Positions 16,598 to 25,518 of a stretch of DNA of 64,000 bases are shown here, one piece after another. The position numbers were made by a program, and so were the translations under genes. Position 1 is the stretch's first letter. Every line of letters begins with the position of its first letter. Source of the DNA: an uncultured Acetatifactor sp. (lineage in GTDB: Bacteria > Bacillota > Clostridia > Lachnospirales > Lachnospiraceae). The stretch is taken from contig CAJTVB010000008.1 in NCBI GenBank assembly GCA_910579755.1, positions 1-64,000 of the forward strand, written 5' to 3'. Under the pieces are notes generated by a model. The model ran no database searches and was not told where the DNA came from. It worked only from the letters and a program-made list of their open reading frames with translations.

Positions 16598-17491
16598 TTA
16601 ATTGTGTTTTTCTGTCTTTTTCAATATGATGCTTCCCGCAAATGAAAGGGCGGAAATACCCAACAGCCAGAGATACAAATAATTCTGTCCGGTTTTGGGA
16701 ACGGCATCATATTCACTGTCTGCAGAAGGGGCAGGAGCCGGAGTCTCTGCCGGTGTGGAAGCTGCTTCGGACTGATTCGGTGCAGGCGACTCTGCAGGGG
16801 CAGGCTGCTGATCCGTAACAGGCGGCTGCTCTGGAGTGGGTGTCGTTTCTTCCGGCGGGGTGCTGGAATATTCCCAATCGGGAATCTGAGAATAGCCGTT
16901 GGCTATATTAAATTTTCCTTCCTTTACATTGTACATTTGAAAATAGGTACGAAACGGAATGCCACAGAAAAAATGTCCCACAGTACCGGAACAGGTAATA
17001 CTGGAGGTGGGATCGCCCTCAACATAGAGTGTCATTTCCGATACATTGCCGTTAAAGGTACAAGTGACCTTGTCATAGAGATAGGCATTGACGATATCTC
17101 CGCTGATGGCGCTGTAGTTTCCGGCCAGAACATAACAATCCTGCACGCCGCCGGTGTGGATGACAGCGCTTACATTCTGATGAACCGTCAGGTTTGCCAG
17201 ACGGGCAGTGCCCAGATCCAACGCTTTATCCGGAGCCATGTCGCCGCTGTAGACAACCACAGTATCGCCGTCCTTCAGGATGTCTACCAGGTACTTCGTC
17301 TCCAAGCGGATGGCATTTTCATCAAAAGTGGAGCCTGTCACATAACACCAGCAATTGGTTTCGCCGGATGTGAACTTTACGGAATAGGTGACGGGATCAT
17401 CCGCCCGTACAGTGAGGGAAGCGCTTCCCGGAAGCAGGGCCAACAGGCCAGCGGCTGTCAGCAGAGACACAAATTTTCGAAATCTTTTCAT
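16598..17491 (-). CDS. LPXTG-like cell-wall-anchored surface protein
   Basis: Predicted sortase substrate exposed on the cell surface, about 297 residues. An N-terminal signal peptide (basic start MKRFRKF, hydrophobic core ending near GSASLTVRA) precedes a beta-rich domain with three or more cysteines and repeated short strands (about 35-200), a proline/threonine/alanine-rich wall-spanning stretch (about 205-260), and a sorting signal VPKTG followed by a hydrophobic helix and a KKTEKHN tail. ATG 17491 has AAGGAGG at good spacing; the longer frame to 17527 is not needed. The sortase gene lies about 100 bp upstream on the same strand, which is good evidence that this is its client. Confidence 0.85.
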   Translation of the reverse strand: MKRFRKFVSLLTAAGLLALLPGSASLTVRADDPVTYSVKFTSGETNCWCYVTGSTFDENAIRLETKYLVDILKDGDTVVVYSGDMAPDKALDLGTARLANLTVHQNVSAVIHTGGVQDCYVLAGNYSAISGDIVNAYLYDKVTCTFNGNVSEMTLYVEGDPTSSITCSGTVGHFFCGIPFRTYFQMYNVKEGKFNIANGYSQIPDWEYSSTPPEETTPTPEQPPVTDQQPAPAESPAPNQSEAASTPAETPAPAPSADSEYDAVPKTGQNYLYLWLLGISALSFAGSIILKKTEKHN

Positions 17492-17593
17492 GTTACAACC
17501 TCCTTGATAGTATGATTTGTTAATCAATTTGTTAAGTGTCTGCCATATCAGGCATTAATGACTTTTTCTTTGGCGGAAGGGAAGGAACAGGCT

Positions 17594-18496
17594 TCAGTTT
17601 TGCTGTTCGGCGTCCGGAGTCTGCAGCGGCAGATAGCGATCTCCGCTTTCCACCTCCTTGGCCACAACTACAAAACGGCCTCGTTCCACATGATACACAC
17701 AGGTGGAGAGCGTAATGAAATTATCTCCGAATTGGGCCGTTACACCTGTATCATACAGGGACAGAGCCTTTATATTCTGGTAGAAGTCATCAAACTCTTC
17801 CTGAGTATCAGCCTGAAAAAACTTATAGAATTTAAACACCTGGTCCGTTTTTTTGTAGACCTGTGACCGGAATACGGCGATCACTTCATAATTTCTCTGA
17901 CATTCTTTTGTATATAAAATAATGTTCTTATGTTCCTGATAGTATTCTTCACTTTCGTAATCTGTCAGATTGCCGAACATGGCCCCTGATTTCATGTTAT
18001 GGCCATGGATGATCAGGTTTGTGGAGAGAGGATCCAGACTGCTGTCGGTATCCAGGATAAGACAGCCGTTCTGATTGCGAGAGCCGTCAAAATCTCTGTA
18101 AAGATAGTACTCCTCATCTCTGGGTGTCCACATAACAGGATAATCGATGACTGTGCCGGGAATCTGCAGCCAGGCGGCCATATCCTCGTTGGAAAGAAAA
18201 ATGTTCTGGTACGGATTGACTATGGGCTCCGGCGTGGGTTCAGGTGTGGGCTGTGGAGCAGGCTCCGGCGTGTACGGTGCAGACGTTTCCGAAGGCTCCG
18301 TTTCGGAGGGGTTGTCCGCTTCGGTGGGTGTTTCTGATGGATCCGGATCCGGCATTGATGCCTGGAGGTCGCTGATGGTGTCCCGGGAATGCCTGTCATC
18401 CTGCAATTGAAAGAAAATCAGAATGCCTGAGGCAGCCAGACAGACCACTCCCAGGAATACCAGCAGGAGGATCCAAATTTTTCTGGAATTTTTCAT
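17594..18496 (-). CDS. Class B sortase
   Basis: Membrane-bound cysteine transpeptidase that cleaves an LPXTG-like signal and links the protein to the wall. The 300-residue product has an N-terminal membrane anchor (about 7-29), an unusually long proline/glutamate/threonine linker (about 45-95) and a SrtB-type domain. The catalytic histidine is in LIIHGHNM (about 168), the cysteine in TLSTCVYHV (about 268) and the arginine in ERGRFVVVAK (about 277). NPYQNIFLSNEDMAAWLQIPGT at the domain start is typical of class B. It precedes its likely substrate gene. The leader contains two alternative hairpins around the ribosome site. Confidence 0.92.
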   Translation of the reverse strand: MKNSRKIWILLLVFLGVVCLAASGILIFFQLQDDRHSRDTISDLQASMPDPDPSETPTEADNPSETEPSETSAPYTPEPAPQPTPEPTPEPIVNPYQNIFLSNEDMAAWLQIPGTVIDYPVMWTPRDEEYYLYRDFDGSRNQNGCLILDTDSSLDPLSTNLIIHGHNMKSGAMFGNLTDYESEEYYQEHKNIILYTKECQRNYEVIAVFRSQVYKKTDQVFKFYKFFQADTQEEFDDFYQNIKALSLYDTGVTAQFGDNFITLSTCVYHVERGRFVVVAKEVESGDRYLPLQTPDAEQQN

Positions 18497-18497
18497 G

Positions 18498-18523
18498 GCG
18501 GCTCCTATGCCGCATAGAGCGGC
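18498..18523 (-). promoter_or_regulatory. Alternative hairpins around the sortase ribosome site
   Basis: On the minus strand GCCGC, GCGGC and GCCGC follow one another with short loops. The middle copy can pair with either neighbour; pairing with the last puts the AGGA ribosome site in a 6-nt loop next to the ATG. A further 8-bp hairpin (CACCCGAA/TTCGGGTG) lies just upstream at 18529-18557. Confidence 0.45.
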
Positions 18524-18594
18524 AGACGCACCCGAAAAAACAATTTCTCTTCGGGTGTGAAACTCGGGATAGTAAAATCGTGTAGAACACTTTC

Positions 18595-18623
18595 ATATTA
18601 GACTAAAAATATGTATAATGCAA
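18595..18623 (-). promoter_or_regulatory. Promoter of sortase operon
   Basis: Read on the minus strand: TTGCAT (18623-18618), 17-bp spacer, TAATAT (18600-18595), giving a leader of about 95 nt before the sortase start. Confidence 0.65.
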
Positions 18624-18753
18624 CACTTTTGGACGCTTTAAGGAAATCTTAACAAACACCTGTTTATTCCCGCGAGCAATGAGGAAAATAACCATGCTTG
18701 CATGGGTATTTGACGAATGCCGCGAGGGTCAATACCCCGCCCCTTGGGGCGTT

Positions 18754-19353
18754 TCAATTTCCATGCCCCGCTGCTTGCGGCGGGGTGATTGACTCCTTTG
18801 TAAAACCCCAAGAGTTCCACCTCCAGCAGGTTTCCTTTCCCAGGGGATCCGTCAGCACCAGACGGACGTAGGGAGCCGGTCTGCCGTTGGAGGACATGGC
18901 CCATACATCGGATCCGATATAGGAAGACATCCACTTGGGTGATATTTGATCTTGCGAGTACTCATATACAAAAATGTGCTGGGACCATTTTTGCTCATCC
19001 TTTTCCACCCAAAAGGGACGATGAGGCCCGTACCGCCCTATTTTCCAGCAGAGCAGGAGCATTTCATCTTCGCCGTCATTGTCTGCGTCGAAGATGAGAA
19101 TATCCTGGACCTGTATATCCTTTGGAGAAGTCCAGAGACTGAATCCCTCTCGGACAACGGTCACCTGCCGGCGGCTCAGAAGAACCTCACAGCCATCCCA
19201 TTGATCCTGCAGGCGGCAGGTCTCCCAGCGAATCCAGTGGGGCAGAAAGGCCCCGTTAAGCCAGCAGCGCCATAGGCAGTATGCAAAGACTGCGCTGAAA
19301 ACCAGTGCTGTCAGCAGCCATCCGGCCCTTTTGCGGAGTTTATTCCCATGCAT
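18754..19353 (-). CDS. Membrane-anchored hypothetical protein with FG-GAP-like segment
   Basis: About 199 residues with one N-terminal membrane helix (about 11-30) and an outer domain. The outer part contains ILIFDADNDGEDEMLLL, which resembles a calcium-binding FG-GAP/VCBS strand-loop, but only one such unit is seen. ATG 19353 is chosen because it overlaps the stop of the upstream DUF3160 lipoprotein gene by 14 bp, which suggests coupled translation; a longer frame to 19425 would overlap too far. The pairing suggests that both work at the outer membrane face. Family and function are not recognised. Confidence 0.6.
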   Translation of the reverse strand: MHGNKLRKRAGWLLTALVFSAVFAYCLWRCWLNGAFLPHWIRWETCRLQDQWDGCEVLLSRRQVTVVREGFSLWTSPKDIQVQDILIFDADNDGEDEMLLLCWKIGRYGPHRPFWVEKDEQKWSQHIFVYEYSQDQISPKWMSSYIGSDVWAMSSNGRPAPYVRLVLTDPLGKETCWRWNSWGFTKESITPPQAAGHGN

Positions 19354-21598
19354 ATCTGTACCGATAGCTGTTGACCCAGTCCGGCTGCCCAACTGGTCTT
19401 TCGGAACTATAATCTCCGTTTTCATCCGGCTGCCAGCCCATCATCTGGCGCCATTTGGTGTCTGTCAGTCTGTCGTTCATGGGCCAGGGAAACTGGTAGA
19501 AGGTGTAGACGGCTCCGTGGGCAAGCTTCAGACGACCATCTACATTGACCACCACATAGATCGAGGAAGGATTGCCTGTGGCAGCCTCCAGAACCTGGCC
19601 GTTAGGATCGGTGGCGATATCTGTTATAATAGCAGCCGGATATTCCAGAGCTGAAATCCATTCAGAGGAAACCTGTTCTTTTGCAGCCTCCATCCAGAAG
19701 TGCTCCAGGTTGCCCCCGTAGCATCGAATGAATTCATATTCGTCTTCGCTCAGATCCTCATTTTGAAGCTCCTTGACGGAAATAGTCAGCAGACGGTCCG
19801 CTATCTGGGCCAGCAGGGACAGATTATCTTCGTCCGTCCGGCTCAGCATTCCATAGCTGCGAAGCCCCTGGGCGGTCTGGGAGGCAAGGTGGGAAAAACG
19901 GGCGTAAACCAGAGGCTCGGGTTCCACATACCCTCTGTCATCAGGCTCCCTGTCATACCCGCCGCCCATTTCTGCCATGGATTGCTTGGAGTAAAGAACT
20001 GTATCATGCTTCAGCTCCGTAAAGCTTCCGGAAAAGCATTCCAAATCCTTTTTCACCCACTCCTCATTTTGCATAAACATCGGATATCCTTCGCCTTTGG
20101 GCGTGAGCAGTGGACGGAGGGTATGAAGCCAGCCCGCGTAGAGGCTGGAGGCCCATAGAGTTTCGTTCTCCTCCGACAGAAAATCTCGCAGACGAATCAT
20201 GTTTTCGCTATAGCCTTCATAATCTGCGGCTCCGTTTTTTTCCAGGATATTAAGGGCGGCGTCGCTGCCCAGAGCGGCAGGTACATCCAGCACATCGGGA
20301 AGCATACGATTTTCTCCGGCGCTGTTGGCCCCGACATTGCGGTAAACTAACTGCTGCATTACGGCAGCATCCACAGTAAAGCGTTGGCCCATAAAGCGAA
20401 AGCCGGGAATGACATTATCTTCGTCTTCATAAACGGGAACGGAATTGATCCGGGGTGTTGGAAGGGCGGAGGCCAGAGACCGAAACACCTCAAAAGCTTC
20501 CGGGTTTCCCGTCAGATCCTGAAGAGAAGGGAAACCGCCGTAAGCCTCCTGCAGCAGCGGGGCATATTCGCATACACCCAGGTCATCGCTGGCGCCGGCA
20601 AAAAAGGAAGTCACGGCATAGACAGATTCCCAGAGACGAAGCATTTCGGGATCCTGGGCTAAAGCCAGGGTCATCAAAAGAGCACTTCTGTCCAGATCGG
20701 CGTCTTCCTGCGAGAAATGAATTCTTCCATACCAGATCATGGCTTTGAAGTAGGACTCTAACAGCGCTTCACCCTCATAGTATCCTCTGGGAATGTATTG
20801 AGAATAATCCTCCTTTGTGCCGGTGATTTGGGATATCCGGATTCCTTCGGCGCTTTGAATAGAGTCCAGCTCCTGGCGGACAACAGATTCCAGCGAATCC
20901 TGGATACCGGCATCTTCGTCCAGCAGATTTAATCCTACGGTAAAGAAGGCGGCGTTGCGCATTGCCGCATTTTCCCATTCTGTTCCTTTCAAAAGATCAT
21001 ACTGAGAGAGACTTTTGTCCAGCATCTGGCGGCTTAGATCTGTGACAGCTCCTGCCAGATGGTCCCGCTCAATGTTTTTCAGCAGATGGCCGAAATACAG
21101 GTGATATGTGTGCATCAGGGAGTCTACTGTCACGAAATTGGGAATTGCCAGATAGCGATTGTTTTCATATATCTGGTAATATTCGCTTTGATAGGCTGTA
21201 CTGACTGTGAAACCGTTTTCCGCAAGCATGCGGGCCTCTTCCTCGTCAATGCTGAACTGCCACAGGTTATCAATATTGCCCAGATCAGGGTCCGCCTGAT
21301 AGGGCTCTACGGAAGGGGTTACATCAACAGCGTCATCTTTCAGAATCGTTTGGATCAGGCGTGGTCTGCTGTCTGACGGGTTCAGGGAGGAAGGGGTAAC
21401 GGTGACGCTGTGGGAACCATCAGTGGAATCCGGAGGAGAAACGATGGGCTGGGAGGACGATGGCTGGGAGGCAGGCTCGGCGGTCCGGGCCGGGGAGGAG
21501 GACAGAGGCTTCTCCGGGGCGCTTTGACCGGAGCATGCGCCCAAAAGGAATACAGACAGAGTCAACAGGGCAGCAATTTTTCGTTTCTTTTTATTCAT
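19340..21598 (-). CDS. DUF3160-domain lipoprotein
   Basis: Large extracytoplasmic lipoprotein of 752 residues. The signal peptide ends in the lipobox LLGAC near residue 22, followed by a serine/proline-rich linker (about 25-75). The rest matches the DUF3160 pattern as I know it: a helical repeat fold with ITDSLMHTYHLYF-like opening (here TVDSLMHTYHLYFGHLL, about 160) and a C-terminal part rich in tryptophan and proline ending in DRLTDTKWRQMMG. No enzymatic function is known for the family. It overlaps the following small membrane protein gene by 14 bp. The start has a GGAG-type site (reverse of CTCC at 21610-21613). Confidence 0.82.
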   Translation of the reverse strand: MNKKKRKIAALLTLSVFLLGACSGQSAPEKPLSSSPARTAEPASQPSSSQPIVSPPDSTDGSHSVTVTPSSLNPSDSRPRLIQTILKDDAVDVTPSVEPYQADPDLGNIDNLWQFSIDEEEARMLAENGFTVSTAYQSEYYQIYENNRYLAIPNFVTVDSLMHTYHLYFGHLLKNIERDHLAGAVTDLSRQMLDKSLSQYDLLKGTEWENAAMRNAAFFTVGLNLLDEDAGIQDSLESVVRQELDSIQSAEGIRISQITGTKEDYSQYIPRGYYEGEALLESYFKAMIWYGRIHFSQEDADLDRSALLMTLALAQDPEMLRLWESVYAVTSFFAGASDDLGVCEYAPLLQEAYGGFPSLQDLTGNPEAFEVFRSLASALPTPRINSVPVYEDEDNVIPGFRFMGQRFTVDAAVMQQLVYRNVGANSAGENRMLPDVLDVPAALGSDAALNILEKNGAADYEGYSENMIRLRDFLSEENETLWASSLYAGWLHTLRPLLTPKGEGYPMFMQNEEWVKKDLECFSGSFTELKHDTVLYSKQSMAEMGGGYDREPDDRGYVEPEPLVYARFSHLASQTAQGLRSYGMLSRTDEDNLSLLAQIADRLLTISVKELQNEDLSEDEYEFIRCYGGNLEHFWMEAAKEQVSSEWISALEYPAAIITDIATDPNGQVLEAATGNPSSIYVVVNVDGRLKLAHGAVYTFYQFPWPMNDRLTDTKWRQMMGWQPDENGDYSSERPVGQPDWVNSYRYRYAWE

Positions 21599-21660
21599 CT
21601 CGGGCGGCTCCTTTCAGGCAGTTGCTTTCATAAGGTCATTATATCATACCTGAAAGTAAA

Positions 21661-21790
21661 AAACAATTGAGCTGAAGCCTTTTCAAGTGCTGCTGTTCAC
21701 GTTGCCTGTTACTTTTCACGGGCATCATGTTGCTTTGAACGGCGGAGCCGTGAAAAGTAACCACGTAGCCTTGAGTAGTAACAATTGAAA
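21661..21790. repeat. Imperfect palindromic intergenic element
   Basis: GTTACTTTTCACGG (about 21708-21721) faces its complement (about 21748-21761) across a 26-bp loop, with AACAATTG-like ends further out. The same 17-mer GTTACTTTTCACGGGCA recurs at 55231-55247, so this looks like a dispersed intergenic repeat. In its position between two minus-strand genes it could also act as a transcription barrier for the amidase transcript. Confidence 0.5.
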
Positions 21791-21805
21791 AAGCAGGGAT
21801 TGCGT

Positions 21806-22513
21806 TCAATCGGCGCCATTGAGAAACTGTAGAATCCCCATATGTATGGCCCAGGCTATCCGGTCCTGGTATTGTGGTGTGCAGAGCTTTTCCGCCTCAT
21901 TGCTGTTGGACAGAAAACCACATTCCACGATCACGATGGGAATTCCTGTTTTTTTCAGCAGATAGTAGCTGTCATTTGCTTTGATCTGACGCTTATTTTC
22001 GGGGTCTGCCTTTGCGATCAGCTGTTTTTGGATTGATTCAGCAAGCATCTGCCCCTGGGTGCTTCCGGTATAGTAAAACACCTGGGCTCCATGGACATAT
22101 TCTTCAGGATAGCTGTTTTGATGAATGCTTACTGTAAGCGCAGGGGACACTTCATCGATGAGAGCAATCCGATTTTTCATGTCCTGCACCTTTTTGTTGG
22201 GGGCTTCCGGGTCATATAACCCGTCATTATCTTCACGAGTCATCACCACCCGGATATCGTTTGCTTCCAGATATTGCTTCAACAGCATTGCGATCTGCAG
22301 ATTTACATCTTTTTCATTGGCACCGTTAATGCCCACCTTTCCCGGATCATCGCCTCCGTGGCCGGCATCGATGACCACACACCTGGCCCGCTCCGAAGCA
22401 TTTACGTTATCTCCCAGGGTCAGAAAAGCGGCAGCTCTTCCCACATAGAACATGGAGAGGAAAAAAAGCCCCAGGGCTGCCATTGTCAGGAACCTGCGTC
22501 CGATTTTTTTCAT
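21806..22513 (-). CDS. N-acetylmuramoyl-L-alanine amidase (Amidase_3, CwlD-like)
   Basis: Zinc amidase that removes the stem peptide from muramic acid outside the membrane. The 235-residue protein has an N-terminal membrane or signal helix (about 7-30). Zinc ligands are in VIDAGHGG (about 50), NEKDVNLQ (glutamate, about 67) and TVSIHQNSY (about 130); the catalytic glutamate is in IVECGFLSN (about 197). Length, single anchor and absence of wall-binding repeats resemble CwlD, which with PdaA makes muramic-delta-lactam in spore cortex. A PdaA-like gene lies at 52281, which supports this, although the two are far apart. Confidence 0.88.
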   Translation of the reverse strand: MKKIGRRFLTMAALGLFFLSMFYVGRAAAFLTLGDNVNASERARCVVIDAGHGGDDPGKVGINGANEKDVNLQIAMLLKQYLEANDIRVVMTREDNDGLYDPEAPNKKVQDMKNRIALIDEVSPALTVSIHQNSYPEEYVHGAQVFYYTGSTQGQMLAESIQKQLIAKADPENKRQIKANDSYYLLKKTGIPIVIVECGFLSNSNEAEKLCTPQYQDRIAWAIHMGILQFLNGAD

Positions 22514-22668
22514 ATTCCGTTACCTGCGGCTGTTTTTTTCAATATATTCTTTTTGGACAGCGGCTATGCCAGGCAGTCCGGAACTACTTTATCTTTTGAA
22601 AGAAGTGTGCTATACTTTCTACAGAAATTGAGCATATTTTAAAGAGATCATTGGAAAAGGGTCAGGAT

Positions 22669-23733
22669 ATGGAGACAATAACAGTCAGGATCAGGCAGGA
22701 TGCGGAACGTTTTACCCCACAGGAGGAGGAAGCCCTGCAGTGGGCAGGCAGGGTGATAAAAAACGGCGGTCTGGCTGCCTTTCCCACGGAGACAGTGTAC
22801 GGACTTGGGGGAGACGCCCTGGACCGGGAATCCTCCCGAAAGATTTACCAGGCCAAAGGGCGGCCCCAGGACAATCCTCTGATCGTGCATATATGCAGGT
22901 TTGAGGATCTGGAAAAGATCGTTTCCCGGGTGCCGGAGGAGGCGGTAAGAATTGCCGAAGCCTTTTGGCCGGGGCCGCTTACCATGATTTTGGAAAAATC
23001 GGAGAGAGTTCCCTCGGAGACCACGGGAGGGCTTAAGACGGTGGCTGTCAGGTTTCCTTCCCATAAGGCCGCCCAAAAGATTATTGAATATGCAGGGGGC
23101 TTTGTAGCGGCGCCCAGCGCTAACACTTCGGGTAAGCCCAGTCCCACACTGGCAAAATATGTGGCGGAGGACCTGGAGGGACGGATCGATATGATCGTGG
23201 ACGGCGGGCAGGTAGGAATCGGACTGGAGTCCACCATTGTGGATCTTACGGTCAGTCCGCCTCAGATCCTGCGTCCAGGTTATATTACCAAGGAAATGCT
23301 GGGACGAGTGCTGGGCCATGTGGATACGGACGCCGGGAGCCTGGGAGCTGACAGTGGACAGGCTCCCAGGGCTCCGGGTATGAAATACCGTCACTATGCA
23401 CCCTTGGGAGAGCTGGTGATTGTGGAGGGGGAAGCAGATTCAGCGGCGGATTATATTAACCGTCAGACAGCGGCTGACCATATGGCGGGAGAAAAAACAG
23501 GAGTCATTGGATCTCGGGAATATCTGGACAGATATCACGCAGATGTGATAAAATGTGCGGGAAGCAGGGAGGATGAGGCAGGTATTGCCCATTCCCTTTA
23601 CAGGATATTGAGGGAATTTGACGACGAAGGGGTTACCAGGATTTATTCCGAAAGCTTTGTCTGTTCCGGATTTGGACAGGCGATTATGAACAGGCTTTTG
23701 AAGGCTGCAGGCCACCGCGTTGTGAAGCTGTGA
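22669..23733 (+). CDS. tsaC: L-threonylcarbamoyladenylate synthase
   Basis: Makes threonylcarbamoyl-AMP from threonine, bicarbonate and ATP for the t6A37 modification of ANN-decoding tRNAs. The 354-residue protein is the long Sua5/YwlC form: an N-terminal YrdC domain with FPTETVYGLGGDA (about 35), KGRPQDNPLIVHI and SANTSGKPSPT (about 150), then a linker with the conserved YRHYAPLGEL and a C-terminal Sua5 domain. ATG 22669 has an AGG-rich site upstream; a TTG at 22651 is less likely. It heads a plus-strand run of housekeeping genes and diverges from the amidase gene. Confidence 0.93.
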   Translation: METITVRIRQDAERFTPQEEEALQWAGRVIKNGGLAAFPTETVYGLGGDALDRESSRKIYQAKGRPQDNPLIVHICRFEDLEKIVSRVPEEAVRIAEAFWPGPLTMILEKSERVPSETTGGLKTVAVRFPSHKAAQKIIEYAGGFVAAPSANTSGKPSPTLAKYVAEDLEGRIDMIVDGGQVGIGLESTIVDLTVSPPQILRPGYITKEMLGRVLGHVDTDAGSLGADSGQAPRAPGMKYRHYAPLGELVIVEGEADSAADYINRQTAADHMAGEKTGVIGSREYLDRYHADVIKCAGSREDEAGIAHSLYRILREFDDEGVTRIYSESFVCSGFGQAIMNRLLKAAGHRVVKL

Positions 23734-23778
23734 AAACCGTGAGAGAAAAAATACATTATTAATATGAGGAGGTATATT

Positions 23779-24210
23779 ATGCTGGCAATAGGAAGTGATC
23801 ACGGAGGCTATGATTTGAAGCAGAAGATTATCGGCTATCTGAAGGAGAAGGAAATTCTTTTTGAGGATATGGGCTGTTATAGTACAGACAGTTGCGACTA
23901 TCCTCAGTTCGGACGTGCCGTTGCAGACGCAGTGGCCGGGGGACAGTGTGAAAAAGGGATTGTGATATGTACCACGGGCATCGGTATTAGTATTGCTGCC
24001 AACAAGGTGAAGGGGATTCGATGTGCTCTCTGCGCCGACCCGCTTTCCGCCAAAATGACAAGACTGCATAATGATGCCAACATGCTGGCACTGGGCGGCG
24101 GCATGCTTGGGGCGAATATGGCCCTGGACATTGTGGACACCTTTTTAAATACACCTTTTTCCGGGGAAGCGAAGCATCGGCGCAGAATAGATGCCATAGA
24201 GGAACTGTAG
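23779..24210 (+). CDS. rpiB: Ribose 5-phosphate isomerase B
   Basis: Interconverts ribose 5-phosphate and ribulose 5-phosphate in the pentose phosphate pathway. About 143 residues, standard for RpiB/LacAB-type enzymes. GSDHGGYDLKQ at the N-terminus, the catalytic cysteine region CTTGIGISIAANK (about 65-78) and HNDANMLALGGG (about 98) are all present. ATG 23779 has AGGAGG 8 nt upstream; the ATG at 23764 sits before that site and is not used. It lies 45 bp after tsaC and 45 bp before upp. Confidence 0.94.
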   Translation: MLAIGSDHGGYDLKQKIIGYLKEKEILFEDMGCYSTDSCDYPQFGRAVADAVAGGQCEKGIVICTTGIGISIAANKVKGIRCALCADPLSAKMTRLHNDANMLALGGGMLGANMALDIVDTFLNTPFSGEAKHRRRIDAIEEL

Positions 24211-24256
24211 ATTCTGTCACAAAACATTCAAAGTATACAAACAGGAGGAAAAGGCA

Positions 24257-24886
24257 ATGGCAAAGGTAATGGTCATGGATCATCCGCTGATTCAGCACAA
24301 GATCGGCATTATCCGTAGAAAGGAGACAGGCACCAAGGACTTCCGCCAGACGATCAGCGAGATCGCCATGCTGATCTGCTACGAGGCCACCAGGGATCTG
24401 AAGCTGGGGGATGTGGAGATCGAGACGCCCATCTGTAAGGCCACGGTAAAGGAGCTGAAGGGCAAGAAGATGGCGATTGTTCCTATTCTGCGGGCAGGCC
24501 TGGGAATGGTGGACGGCATGCTTCAGTTGATTCCGGCGGCCAAGGTGGGGCATATCGGGCTTTACAGGGATCCCGAAACTTTGAAGCCGGTGGAGTATTA
24601 CTGTAAGCTGCCTGCCGACTGTGCGGAGCGGGAGGTGTTCGTGGTAGATCCCATGCTGGCTACCGGCGGCTCCTCTGTGGCGGCAGTTCAGATGCTGAAG
24701 GACAAGGGATGCAAAAACATTCACTTTATGTGTATCATCGCTGCGCCGGAGGGCGTCGAGGCTATGGCGAAGGCACATCCTGATGTGGATTTGTATGTGG
24801 GTGCAATGGATGAGAAGCTGAATGACCACGGATATATTGTACCGGGGCTGGGAGACGCCGGAGACAGGATTTTCGGGACGAAATAG
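24257..24886 (+). CDS. upp: Uracil phosphoribosyltransferase
   Basis: Salvage enzyme that joins uracil and PRPP to UMP. The 209-residue protein carries the family segments IVPILRAGLGMVDG (about 78), the PRPP-binding VVDPMLATGGSS (about 130), and C-terminal uracil-binding GYIVPGLGDAGDR. AGGAGG precedes the ATG. It is followed by a dCMP deaminase gene, so two pyrimidine salvage steps are adjacent. Confidence 0.96.
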   Translation: MAKVMVMDHPLIQHKIGIIRRKETGTKDFRQTISEIAMLICYEATRDLKLGDVEIETPICKATVKELKGKKMAIVPILRAGLGMVDGMLQLIPAAKVGHIGLYRDPETLKPVEYYCKLPADCAEREVFVVDPMLATGGSSVAAVQMLKDKGCKNIHFMCIIAAPEGVEAMAKAHPDVDLYVGAMDEKLNDHGYIVPGLGDAGDRIFGTK

Positions 24887-24990
24887 TGATGCGGTGCCCG
24901 GGAGTCTGGCGGAAGGCTGAAAACGGAAACGGAGAAAACGGCGCGGCGGTAGAAAAGCCGGCGGAATGAGCCGTGAAAAGAGGAGGCACA

Positions 24991-25476
24991 ATGAGCGGCA
25001 AGAGGGAGGGGTATCTGAGCTGGGACGAATACTTTATGGGAGTGGCCCAGCTGTCGGGAATGCGGTCCAAGGATCCGAGTACGCAGGTGGGGGCCTGTAT
25101 TGTCAGTAGTGATAACAAGATACTGTCCATGGGGTACAACGGATTTCCCAACGGTTGTTCCGACGATGAGTTTCCCTGGGACAGAGAGGGAGATGAGCTG
25201 GAGACAAAGTATCCCTTTGTGACCCACGGAGAATTGAATGCTATTCTCAATTACCGGGGAGGTTCTCTGGAGGGGACAAAGCTGTATGTGTCCCTGTTTC
25301 CCTGCAACGAATGTGCCAAAGCGATCATTCAGGCAGGCATAAAGACCATTGTTTATGACTCTGATAAGTATCTTGGGACACCGGCAAACCGGGCTTCAAA
25401 GAAAATGTTTGATGCCGCGGGGGTCACATATATTCCCTATTCCAGAACGGGGCATCAGATACACATTCAGGTATAG
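24991..25476 (+). CDS. Deoxycytidylate deaminase (ComEB-like)
   Basis: Zinc enzyme converting dCMP to dUMP, which supplies thymidylate synthesis. About 161 residues. The zinc site is THGELNAI (HxE, with glycine where most have alanine, about 78) and PCNECAK (about 104-108), and the start YLSWDEYFMGVAQLS and DPSTQVGACIV are typical of dCMP deaminases. ATG 24991 has AGGAGG 8 nt upstream. It follows upp by about 100 bp and precedes a wall hydrolase. Confidence 0.9.
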   Translation: MSGKREGYLSWDEYFMGVAQLSGMRSKDPSTQVGACIVSSDNKILSMGYNGFPNGCSDDEFPWDREGDELETKYPFVTHGELNAILNYRGGSLEGTKLYVSLFPCNECAKAIIQAGIKTIVYDSDKYLGTPANRASKKMFDAAGVTYIPYSRTGHQIHIQV

Positions 25477-25518
25477 CGGGCATAACCGGCAAAACCGGGA
25501 AAGGAAGGTTTACCACAC

